From an uncultured Pelagibacteraceae bacterium (GTDB lineage: Bacteria; Pseudomonadota; Alphaproteobacteria; Pelagibacterales; Pelagibacteraceae): a stretch of 44,184 bases of DNA. The notes under the pieces were generated by a model. It did not search any database. It was not told the origin of the DNA and saw only the letters and a program-made list of their open reading frames with translations. This document shows, piece after piece, positions 7,822-14,958 of this stretch. Position numbers and translations under genes: made by a program. The stretch's first letter is position 1. Every line of letters begins with the position of its first letter. The stretch covers positions 1-44,184 of the forward strand of contig CABXUA010000008.1 in assembly GCA_902515355.1 (NCBI GenBank), read 5' to 3'.

Positions 7822-8325
7822 ATGATTTATGATTTCAACAATATAAGTCCAAAGTTAGACAAAGAAAGTTGGTTTGCACCAAATTCAGTTTTAATTGGGA
7901 ATGTTACATTAAAAAAAGATGCGAACATTTGGTTCAATGCAACTTTAAGAGGAGATGTTGAGCCAATCATCATAGGCGAGGGCTCCAATATTCAAGATGG
8001 TAGCGTTGTTCACACAGATCCAGGCTGCCCAGCAACAATTGGGAAAAATGTTACAGTCGGACATTTAGTTATGCTACATGGATGCATTATTGAAGATGAC
8101 TGTTTAATAGGAATTGGAAGCACAATACTTAATAAAGCAAAAATAGGAAAATTCTCTATCATAGGAGCAAATGCTCTTGTTACAGAAAACAAAGTTATAC
8201 CAGAAAGATCTTTAGTTATTGGCAGTCCTGGCAAAGTGATTAGACAAGTCACTGATGAAGAAATCAAACATATAAGAGAAAATGCTGAGCACTATGTCCA
8301 AAATTACAAAAAGTATAAAAAGTAA
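7822..8325 (+). CDS. Gamma-class carbonic anhydrase family protein
   Basis: 167-residue left-handed beta-helix protein. Hexapeptide repeats run from about residue 20 to 140. The three metal histidines are H64 (VVHTD), H81 and H86 (GHLVMLHGC), and R43, D45 and Q58 of the NATLRGD and NIQDG segments are kept. A C-terminal helix (EEIKHIRENAEHY) follows. Family members form trimers with zinc or iron at the interfaces. Some hydrate CO2, others (PaaY, YrdA, CaiE) act as thioesterases or have unknown roles, so the reaction is not certain. The gene ends 11 bp from the convergent oxidoreductase. Confidence 0.88.
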   Translation: MIYDFNNISPKLDKESWFAPNSVLIGNVTLKKDANIWFNATLRGDVEPIIIGEGSNIQDGSVVHTDPGCPATIGKNVTVGHLVMLHGCIIEDDCLIGIGSTILNKAKIGKFSIIGANALVTENKVIPERSLVIGSPGKVIRQVTDEEIKHIRENAEHYVQNYKKYKK

Positions 8326-8336
8326 TTTTTTTATAA

Positions 8337-8945
8337 TTAGGGGACCAGCCAGGTAAATTTTTTTGTACCATCAAAATTAATTAGTGCTCTTCGATGACCT
8401 TTTGCAGCTAGATAAAGCCATTCTATGCTTTTTATTTTACATTTAATAACACAAAAATTTTTATATCCTGCTTCACTTTCTTGTTTGGTAAAATCGAAAT
8501 TATTAAATTTATCTTCCAAACCTGATGTTGGTTTGTCTGATTTAGTACCAGGACCATTAGTAACTAAATAACATTTTCTACTTACATGACCTGTCTTTTT
8601 CCAGGACTCTTTTGTTGTATCATTGTCAAAGTTTATTTCACACTCTGCTTTTACTCTTAACTGTATCTTTTCCTCTTTTCCATAAAACAGAATTGAACAA
8701 TTTGGATTTTTTTTTATTTTTTCTATTTTAGATGATCTAATATCACTGTGATATTGTATTAAATTATTTTGCCTATCAGTCTTTCTTAATACAACGACTC
8801 TTCCATCTAAATCTTTTTCATTTCCACAAATAAAAACCGGAGTTCTAAATTCAGAAGATCTATTTTTCACTGCATCGGATAAAAGATCCCATATTTTTTT
8901 TTCAATTTCTAGTGAATTTTCGTAATAACTTACTGTTTCTGACAC
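8337..8945 (-). CDS. Pyridoxamine 5'-phosphate oxidase-like FMN protein
   Basis: 202 residues with a split-barrel flavin-binding fold. The segment LDGRVVVLRK, then QYHSDIRSSKIEKIKKNPNC and SILFYGKEEKIQLRVKAE, is the FMN-binding core of this family. The C-terminal IEWLYLAAKGHRRALINF replaces the PdxH substrate motif, so this is the 'general' family branch rather than certain PdxH. It starts at GTG, with no other start nearby, 3 bp downstream of the dehydrogenase gene and on the same strand, so the two are likely cotranscribed. Cytosolic; substrate unknown. Confidence 0.75.
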   Translation of the reverse strand: MSETVSYYENSLEIEKKIWDLLSDAVKNRSSEFRTPVFICGNEKDLDGRVVVLRKTDRQNNLIQYHSDIRSSKIEKIKKNPNCSILFYGKEEKIQLRVKAECEINFDNDTTKESWKKTGHVSRKCYLVTNGPGTKSDKPTSGLEDKFNNFDFTKQESEAGYKNFCVIKCKIKSIEWLYLAAKGHRRALINFDGTKKFTWLVP

Positions 8946-8948
8946 TTT

Positions 8949-9818
8949 TTATTTTCTAAATCTTTTAATTAAGCTAGAAGTATCCCACCTTTGACCACCC
9001 ATTTTTTGAACTTCGGCGTAATATTCATCAATTATTTTTGTAATAGGTAAAGGCGAATTATTTTTTTTTGCCTCATCCATTGCTATTTTCAAATCTTTTC
9101 TCATCCAATCTACCGCAAAACCATAATCAAATTTATTCTCTATCATAGTTTTATGTCTATTTTCCATTTGCCATGATTGAGCAGCTCCTTTTGAAATAAC
9201 CTCTATAACTTCTTGCATATTTAATCCAGCATTCATTCCAAAGTTTATTGCTTCAGATAGCCCTTGAACAAGTCCAGCGATGCAAATTTGATTTACCATT
9301 TTAGTTAATTGACCGCTTCCTGAAGGTCCTAGTAATTTTATTTTTTTACTATAGCAATCAATAATAGGCTCAGCTTTTCTAAAAGGTGAGTCATCCCCAC
9401 CAACCATTACTGTAAGTATTCCACCTTCAGCACCTGCTTGACCTCCTGAAATAGGTGCATCCAAGAAATCAAATTCTTTTGTTTTAGCTTCTTTGTAGAG
9501 TTCTCTAGCGATGTTTGCCGATGCAGTAGTATTGTCGACATATATTGCTCCTTTTTTTGCTGTTTTATATAAACCCTTATCTCCTAAAGTAACCTCTCTT
9601 AAATCATTGTCATTTCCAACACAGGTAAAAATAAAATCACAACCTTTAGAAGCATCCATTGGGGTGTCTGCCACTTTACCTTTGTATGTTTTAACCCATT
9701 TTTCAGCTTTAGATTTTGTACGATTATAAACAGTTACATCATGACCAGCTTTTGATATATATCCTGCCATAGGGTAACCCATTACACCCAAACCAATGAA
9801 AGCAACTTTAAAGCTCAT
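8949..9818 (-). CDS. Beta-hydroxyacid dehydrogenase (3-hydroxyisobutyrate / tartronate semialdehyde reductase family)
   Basis: 289 residues, the standard length. The Rossmann motif GLGVMGYPMA begins at residue 9, YNRTKSK follows the second strand and suggests NADP preference. The substrate signature DAPISGGQAGAEGG lies at 120-133. The catalytic lysine is K173 with N176 in GSGQLTKMVNQ. Candidate reactions are oxidation of 3-hydroxyisobutyrate (valine breakdown) or reduction of tartronate semialdehyde; the sequence alone does not decide. Phosphoglycolate phosphatase elsewhere in the window makes the glyoxylate-linked option possible. The ATG lies only 2 bp from the divergent MFS gene's ATG. Confidence 0.87.
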   Translation of the reverse strand: MSFKVAFIGLGVMGYPMAGYISKAGHDVTVYNRTKSKAEKWVKTYKGKVADTPMDASKGCDFIFTCVGNDNDLREVTLGDKGLYKTAKKGAIYVDNTTASANIARELYKEAKTKEFDFLDAPISGGQAGAEGGILTVMVGGDDSPFRKAEPIIDCYSKKIKLLGPSGSGQLTKMVNQICIAGLVQGLSEAINFGMNAGLNMQEVIEVISKGAAQSWQMENRHKTMIENKFDYGFAVDWMRKDLKIAMDEAKKNNSPLPITKIIDEYYAEVQKMGGQRWDTSSLIKRFRK

Positions 9819-9820
9819 TA

Positions 9821-11038
9821 ATGATTAACCTTTCGTTAAATAAAAAAGTAATAATTTTTGGATTTATATTTACATTTTTTTCAAGTTTTGGACAGAGCTT
9901 TTTTTTGGGATTGTTTAACGCACCTATTAGAAATGAATTAGGTATATCCCATGGTCAATTTGGAAATATTTATGCTATTGCAACAATATTTTCTAGTTTA
10001 TTATTAATTTGGGTAGGCAAGAAAATCGATGAGTATCAAATAATTTATTATTCTTTTTTTGTAATAATATTATTATTTTTATCTTCTCTTTTTTTTTCTT
10101 TCATAAATAGTATTTATTTTTTTGCAGTAGGAATTTTTTTGATGAGATTCTCCGGACAAGGTTTAATGAGCCACACATCTACTACTACTATTTCAAGATT
10201 TTTTGAAAAATCAAGAGGTAAAGCTCTTAGTACTATCTGGTTTGGTTTATCATCAGCTGAATTTGTTTTGCCAGTTCTTATAACTTATTTATTTATGATT
10301 TATTCATGGAGAACAGTTTGGCAAGGTATCGCTCTAATCATTATTATATTTTTGCCTTTGATAATCCTAAATACAATTAGGACTATTAATTTAGAATCTA
10401 GAGAAATAGACAAAGATAAGGATATTAAAAATATAAAGATTAAGAGCTGGAGAAGAGGTGAGGTAATAAAAGATTATAGATTCTATATTGTTTCTTTAAA
10501 TATGTTGGCAATGCCATGGATTGCTACTGGTGTTTTTGTATACCAATCTTTTATATCAGAGTCGAAAATGTGGAGTCTATATACAATCCCAAAAGCCTTT
10601 ATGGTTTATTCAATTACATCAATTGTAACATTATTTTTTTCTGGCTATTTGGTAGACAAATTTACTAGTAGAAAATTAATTCCATTAATAAACTTACCTT
10701 TACTTTTATCTATGTTTGTTCTTTTTACTAATAAACACGAAATATCTGCTTATGTTTTTCTAGGGCTAGTTGGTATTTCTAACGGTTTAGCTAATGTTCT
10801 TGGCTCATCTACCTGGGCAGAAATTTACGGAGTAAAATTTATAGGTTCAATTAAAGCATTAACCACAGCTTTTATGGTATTTTCTACTGCTTTTGGAACT
10901 GCGGTATTTGGATTATTAATTGATAACGGATTTTCGATAGAGGATATTGCTTTAGTTTCAGGAATTTATATCCTTATTTCATTAGTTCTTTTAATTATTA
11001 TTAGGAAAAGTCTAGAACCAACAAAGCTATCAAAATAA
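9821..11038 (+). CDS. Major facilitator superfamily transporter
   Basis: 405-residue inner-membrane protein with about 12 hydrophobic helices in two six-helix halves and a charged central loop (DKDKDIKNIKIKSWRRGE, near residue 200). The loop between helices 2 and 3 reads GKKIDEY, a weak form of the MFS GxxxD motif. Substrate is not evident. The start is secure because no other initiation codon lies before helix 1. The ATG is 2 bp from the divergent dehydrogenase start, so the promoter must lie inside that gene. It may carry a substrate or product of that dehydrogenase, but this rests on position only. Confidence 0.85.
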   Translation: MINLSLNKKVIIFGFIFTFFSSFGQSFFLGLFNAPIRNELGISHGQFGNIYAIATIFSSLLLIWVGKKIDEYQIIYYSFFVIILLFLSSLFFSFINSIYFFAVGIFLMRFSGQGLMSHTSTTTISRFFEKSRGKALSTIWFGLSSAEFVLPVLITYLFMIYSWRTVWQGIALIIIIFLPLIILNTIRTINLESREIDKDKDIKNIKIKSWRRGEVIKDYRFYIVSLNMLAMPWIATGVFVYQSFISESKMWSLYTIPKAFMVYSITSIVTLFFSGYLVDKFTSRKLIPLINLPLLLSMFVLFTNKHEISAYVFLGLVGISNGLANVLGSSTWAEIYGVKFIGSIKALTTAFMVFSTAFGTAVFGLLIDNGFSIEDIALVSGIYILISLVLLIIIRKSLEPTKLSK

Positions 11039-11040
11039 TA

Positions 11041-11071
11041 TTGATTTATTTGGATTATTTGAATATATACT
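11041..11071 (+). promoter_or_regulatory. Candidate promoter of rpoZ
   Basis: TTGATT, a long 19 bp spacer, then TATACT ending 7 bases before the rpoZ ATG at 11079. The start point would fall on or next to the ATG, so a leaderless message is expected. The -10 is good (five of six); the -35 spacing is poor. Confidence 0.4.
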
Positions 11072-11078
11072 CAGCATC

Positions 11079-11519
11079 ATGGCACGAATAACCGTAGAAG
11101 ATTGTCTTGCTCAAATAGATAACCAGTATGATTTGGTTTTATTAGCTAAAGAGAGAACAACTCAATTAAACTCTGGTGCCCAAATGTTAGTAGAGGAAGA
11201 CAATGATAAAAAAACTATTATCTCTCTTAGAGAAATTGGAGATGGCAAAATTTCGATTAATGAATTAGAAAAAAGTGCGATTAGTAGACTAAGAAAAGAG
11301 CCTGATGAAGAAGCCAACCAAGAGGAAGTTGAGGTTGAAGAAAACGACGAATTTGAAAATCTTTACAAAGGTCAAATTTCAAAAAGTGGTGTAGCAATAC
11401 TACCTTCAAAAAGAACAAGAAAGATACCTGAATTAAAAAAAGAGAAGCCCCTAGAACTTAAAGAGGAAGCTTTAGAATTAAAAGAAGAAATTAAAGTTCC
11501 CACAGAAGAAAATAAATAA
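11079..11519 (+). CDS. rpoZ: RNA polymerase omega subunit
   Basis: The N-terminal domain MARITVEDCLAQIDNQYDLV, LLAKERTTQL and KKTIISLREI over residues 1-52 is the omega core that braces the beta-prime subunit. The family core needs only about 70-90 residues; this protein has 146. The rest is a charged, low-complexity tail rich in Glu and Lys, with the hexapeptide LELKEE repeated at 125-130 and 132-137. Longer, acidic omega tails occur in alphaproteobacteria. It is directly followed by dusA, which starts on the next base. Confidence 0.92.
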   Translation: MARITVEDCLAQIDNQYDLVLLAKERTTQLNSGAQMLVEEDNDKKTIISLREIGDGKISINELEKSAISRLRKEPDEEANQEEVEVEENDEFENLYKGQISKSGVAILPSKRTRKIPELKKEKPLELKEEALELKEEIKVPTEENK

Positions 11520-12512
11520 TTGAAAATAAATAGAAAAGTCTCTGTTGCTCCTATGATGGATTGCACAGATAGACATGAAAGATATTTTTTACGTTTGTTA
11601 AGCAAGAAAGTGATGCTTTACACAGAAATGGTTGCAACTAAATCAGCAATTCATGGAGATAGAAATAAGATTTTAGGATTTAATAAAATTGAAAAACCGT
11701 TAGGCCTTCAAGTAGGTGGTTCTGATAAAAAAGAATTATCTACGGTATGCAAAATAGCAGAAGATTTAGGTTATGACGAAATAAATATTAATCTTGGATG
11801 TCCGAGTAAAAAAGTCCAACAAAATAAATTTGGTGCGTGTTTAATTAAAGAACCTGATTTGGTAGCAGAATGTGTAAATGAAATGGTTAAATCTTGCAGT
11901 ATACCAGTAACTGCTAAAACAAGAATCGGATTCGACGACACTGAAAATTTTCAATATTTAAACAATTTTGTTAATAAAATTTCTGCGGCTGGTTGCAAAA
12001 CAATAATTCTTCATGCACGAAAAGCAATATTAAAAGGTTTAACACCCAAAGAAAACTTAAAAATACCTAAATTAAATTATCCAATGGTATATGAAATTAA
12101 AAAAAATAATCCTAATTTAGAAATTGTTATTAATGGAGGTATTACTAATTGTTTACAGATTAAAGAGCATCTTCAAAAATGTGATGGCGTGATGATAGGT
12201 AGAGCGATTTATCAAAACCCATACTTTTTGGCAGAAATAGAAAATGAAATCTTTAGTAATTTAAATGTACCTTCAAGATCTGAAATAACTGAAAAATTAG
12301 TTGAATATGTAAAAGAAGAAACACAAAAGGGTACTAGAGTAAATCAGATAATGAGACATACAGTAGGACTTTATTACGGACAAAATGGAGCAAATAAATG
12401 GAAAAGATTTTTAAGTGATAATATGATGGCAAGAGATTCTGATTTTCAGAAAGTAGATCATATTATGGAAATTGCACAAAATAATGAAAAAGCAAACCAG
12501 CCGATCTCATGA
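11520..12512 (+). CDS. dusA: tRNA-dihydrouridine synthase A
   Basis: FMN enzyme that reduces uridines in the tRNA D-loop. The start VAPMMDCTDRHERYFLRLLS and LYTEMVATKSAIHG are DusA-specific. The catalytic cysteine is C94 in NLGCPSKKVQ, followed by FGACL; HARKAILKGLTPKENLKIP and IMRHTVGLYYGQNGANKWKR are DusA blocks. 330 residues is normal. Translation starts at TTG, one base after the rpoZ stop; no ATG lies before the conserved start. Its stop overlaps the ATG of the TauE-type gene (ATGA). Confidence 0.93.
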   Translation: MKINRKVSVAPMMDCTDRHERYFLRLLSKKVMLYTEMVATKSAIHGDRNKILGFNKIEKPLGLQVGGSDKKELSTVCKIAEDLGYDEININLGCPSKKVQQNKFGACLIKEPDLVAECVNEMVKSCSIPVTAKTRIGFDDTENFQYLNNFVNKISAAGCKTIILHARKAILKGLTPKENLKIPKLNYPMVYEIKKNNPNLEIVINGGITNCLQIKEHLQKCDGVMIGRAIYQNPYFLAEIENEIFSNLNVPSRSEITEKLVEYVKEETQKGTRVNQIMRHTVGLYYGQNGANKWKRFLSDNMMARDSDFQKVDHIMEIAQNNEKANQPIS

Positions 12513-13342
12513 TAGAAATTCTAGAAGCTAACAACATTTTATTTTTTATTATTATTATGTTGATTACAGCTATACCAGTTGGTTTTTTTGCAGGTCTTTT
12601 TGGGATTGGAGGTGGGCTTATAACTGTACCTTTTCTTTTTTTTATTTTTGAAACATTAAATATAGACAAACAATATTTAATGCATTTAGCTGTAGGAACT
12701 TCATTTGCCATAATCATCCCAACCTCTATAGTTTCTGTTTTAACCCACAAAAAACACAAAGCTGTAGATAATAACATTATAAAAACCTATGGAGCTTATG
12801 TTATTTTAGGAGTTTTATTAGGAACACTTTTCGCTGCGTTAATGCAAACAAAATCACTAATGGTTTTTTTTTCAATTGTAGTCTACTTTTTGGGCACATA
12901 TTTATTATTACTTCAAGAAAAAACGAAAAAAATAAAAAAAAAATTTGGCATATACCATAAAATTGTTTTTGGATTTATCTCAGGATTTGTCTCGGCACCA
13001 ATGGGTATAGGTGGAGCAGTCATGAATGTTCCAATTTTAAGATATTTTGGGTATTCAATTAATATTGCAATAGGAAGTGCAGCTGCAGTGGGATTTATAA
13101 TAGCTTTATTTGGTGCAGTGGGTTTTTTGGTTTCAGGTTCATTTCTAAAGGCAAATTTGCCTCTAAGCGTTGGATTTATTAATATTCCAGCATTTTTAAT
13201 CTTTATTCCTGTAACCACATTTATGGCAAGAATTGGGGCTAATACAGCTCATGAGATAGATAAAATTAAATTACAAAAATTTTTTGGTATCTTTCTTTAC
13301 GTTATAGGAACAATATTTTTATACAGATATTTAAATATATAA
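12509..13342 (+). CDS. TauE/SafE (DUF81) family membrane exporter
   Basis: 277-residue inner-membrane protein of about eight helices in two related halves. Each half opens with the family signature: VGFFAGLFGIGGGLITVPFL at the start and GFISGFVSAPMGIGGAVMNV in the middle. Family members are linked to export of sulfite, sulfoacetate and other organosulfur anions, though many are uncharacterised. In an organism that uses reduced sulfur compounds, sulfite export is an attractive but unproven role. The ATG overlaps the dusA stop by 4 bp. It ends 1 bp from the convergent mutase. Confidence 0.88.
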   Translation: MIEILEANNILFFIIIMLITAIPVGFFAGLFGIGGGLITVPFLFFIFETLNIDKQYLMHLAVGTSFAIIIPTSIVSVLTHKKHKAVDNNIIKTYGAYVILGVLLGTLFAALMQTKSLMVFFSIVVYFLGTYLLLLQEKTKKIKKKFGIYHKIVFGFISGFVSAPMGIGGAVMNVPILRYFGYSINIAIGSAAAVGFIIALFGAVGFLVSGSFLKANLPLSVGFINIPAFLIFIPVTTFMARIGANTAHEIDKIKLQKFFGIFLYVIGTIFLYRYLNI

Positions 13343-13343
13343 T

Positions 13344-14786
13344 TTAAATTTTTTGATCATACTTTCCAACTTTTCCAGTTTTTTTAAGCAACTCATCAAT
13401 AAATTTAAAAATATTATTTTTTCTACTATCTGAGGTTGGGCTTTCTATTACAACTACTAGAGAGGGTTTATTAGATGAAGCTCTAATTAGACCCCAAGAT
13501 CCGTCTTTAAAAGAAAATCTAATTCCATTTATAGTCAGTATTTCGTCAATTAATTGTCCATCAATTTCTATCTTATTATTTTTAATTTCTTTAATTTCTT
13601 TAATAAGGTTATTAACAACCAAATATTTTTCTTCATCCTTACAAAAAGGAGCCATAGTCGGCGATTGAAAAGTAACAGGCAATTCGTCTAATAATTTACT
13701 TATATTTTTATCTTGATTATCTAACAAATGACAAATTTGAATAGCTGAATTAATTCCATCATCATAGCCATATCCAACGGGTTTATTAAAAAAGAAATGA
13801 CCACTTTTTTCAAAACCAGCTAAAGCTTTTTCAATTTTCACTTTTCTTTTTATATGAGAATGTCCAGTTTTCCAATATATTGTTTTACATTGATTTTTTA
13901 AAAGAACTTTGTCTTTTAAGAAAAGTCCAGTTGATTTTACGTCAATTACAAATTTATTTTTTTTAAATTTTGATGAAAGATTTCTTGCTATCAATAATCC
14001 TATTTTATCTGAAAAGATTTCTTGACCTCTGTTATCTATAACACCAACTCTATCTCCATCTCCATCAAAACCAAAACCAATATCAGCTTTATTTTCCTTG
14101 ACACATTTTGAAATAGCATGGAGCATCTTTAAATCTTCTGGGTTAGGATTATAATTAGGAAAATTAAAATCTAAATTACAATCTAATTCAATTACTTCGC
14201 ATCCAATTCCTTTTAAAATTTCAGGCGCAAATACCCCAGCAGTTCCATTTCCACATGCTACAACAGCTTTAATTTTCTTTTTCAATTTATTTTTTTTTAT
14301 AAGATCTTTTATATATATTTGATTAAAATCTTTTATTTTTTTCTCATTTCCAACACCTTTAATGAAATTTTGATTTAAAGTTATTTTTTTTAATTCGTTC
14401 ATTTCCTCTGGAGCATGGGTTAAACCTTTTTCAATACCCATTTTTACTCCAGTCCAACCATTTTCGTTATGACTAGCTGTTACCATTGCTATCGCATCTG
14501 CATCTAATTCAAATTGAGCAAAGTAGACAGTAGGGGACAAGGCTAGACCTATATCTTCTACATAACATCCAGTAGAAATTAATCCTTTCTTCAGGGCAAA
14601 TTTAATCTCTTCGCTGTATGATCTATAATCTTGCCCAACAATAATCCTAGGGTTTAGTTTTTTAGTATGATTTATTACTTGAGTTCCAAGACCTTTACCT
14701 AATGACTCTATACCGCTCAGGTCTATTTCCTCCTTATATAACCATCTAGCGTCGTACTCTCGAAAACCGTTTGGGTTTATTAGCAT
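13344..14786 (-). CDS. Phosphomannomutase/phosphoglucomutase
   Basis: 480-residue alpha-D-phosphohexomutase. The phosphoserine loop is VTASHNENGWTG, the metal-binding loop is GFDGDGDRVGVID, the sugar-binding loop contains FEKSGHFFF, and the C-terminal phosphate site is RASSNKPSLVVVIES. TASHNENGWTGVK is the pattern of alphaproteobacterial PMM/PGM (ManB/AlgC-like) rather than of GlmM. It interconverts hexose-6- and -1-phosphates for nucleotide-sugar and glycan synthesis. It is divergent from nrdA across a 172 bp spacer, the largest in the window. GlmM activity cannot be excluded. Confidence 0.87.
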   Translation of the reverse strand: MLINPNGFREYDARWLYKEEIDLSGIESLGKGLGTQVINHTKKLNPRIIVGQDYRSYSEEIKFALKKGLISTGCYVEDIGLALSPTVYFAQFELDADAIAMVTASHNENGWTGVKMGIEKGLTHAPEEMNELKKITLNQNFIKGVGNEKKIKDFNQIYIKDLIKKNKLKKKIKAVVACGNGTAGVFAPEILKGIGCEVIELDCNLDFNFPNYNPNPEDLKMLHAISKCVKENKADIGFGFDGDGDRVGVIDNRGQEIFSDKIGLLIARNLSSKFKKNKFVIDVKSTGLFLKDKVLLKNQCKTIYWKTGHSHIKRKVKIEKALAGFEKSGHFFFNKPVGYGYDDGINSAIQICHLLDNQDKNISKLLDELPVTFQSPTMAPFCKDEEKYLVVNNLIKEIKEIKNNKIEIDGQLIDEILTINGIRFSFKDGSWGLIRASSNKPSLVVVIESPTSDSRKNNIFKFIDELLKKTGKVGKYDQKI

Positions 14787-14878
14787 TATATTTTCTGAAT
14801 TTTATTAGTAATTGTTTATCAACAAAATTTAATACTTTACAAAATAAATTAATGTTCTTATAATGTTCTGTTGATGTT

Positions 14879-14894
14879 ATCATTTATGTAGTAT
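14879..14894. promoter_or_regulatory. Candidate upstream NrdR box
   Basis: This 16-mer agrees with the NrdR consensus acaCwAtATaTwGtgt at 10 of 16 positions, mostly in the right half (TAT-TAGT-T). It lies exactly 31 bp before a better box, about three helical turns, which is the pairing known for NrdR. It overlaps a possible -10 (TATATT, 14892-14897). Confidence 0.4.
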
Positions 14895-14897
14895 ATT
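14892..14897 (+). promoter_or_regulatory. Candidate nrdA -10 element
   Basis: TATATT, with TTGATG (14871-14876) 15 bp before it or TGTTGA (14869-14874) at 17 bp as a possible -35. The two NrdR-like boxes flank and overlap it, which would fit repression. Confidence 0.35.
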
Positions 14898-14909
14898 AGT
14901 GGAATAGTA

Positions 14910-14925
14910 ACACAACATATAGTTG
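14910..14925. promoter_or_regulatory. Candidate downstream NrdR box
   Basis: ACACAACATATAGTTG agrees with the NrdR consensus acaCwAtATaTwGtgt at 13 of 16 positions and has dyad symmetry (ACAAC-ATATA-GTTGT). It lies 33 bp before the nrdA ATG. Together with the upstream box it suggests dATP/ATP-dependent repression by NrdR. Confidence 0.6.
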
Positions 14926-14958
14926 TTTTAATAAATTAGTCGTAAAGAAAGTAATATT

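Noticed and set aside
8326-8336. T-run between the carbonic anhydrase and oxidoreductase ends as a terminator
   Set aside because: Only A/T tracts are present with no proper stem, so I cannot support a terminator.
14816-14824. TTATCAACA, one base off the DnaA box, upstream of nrdA
   Set aside because: A single near-match 9-mer in AT-rich DNA is expected by chance, and no second box or other origin feature is present.
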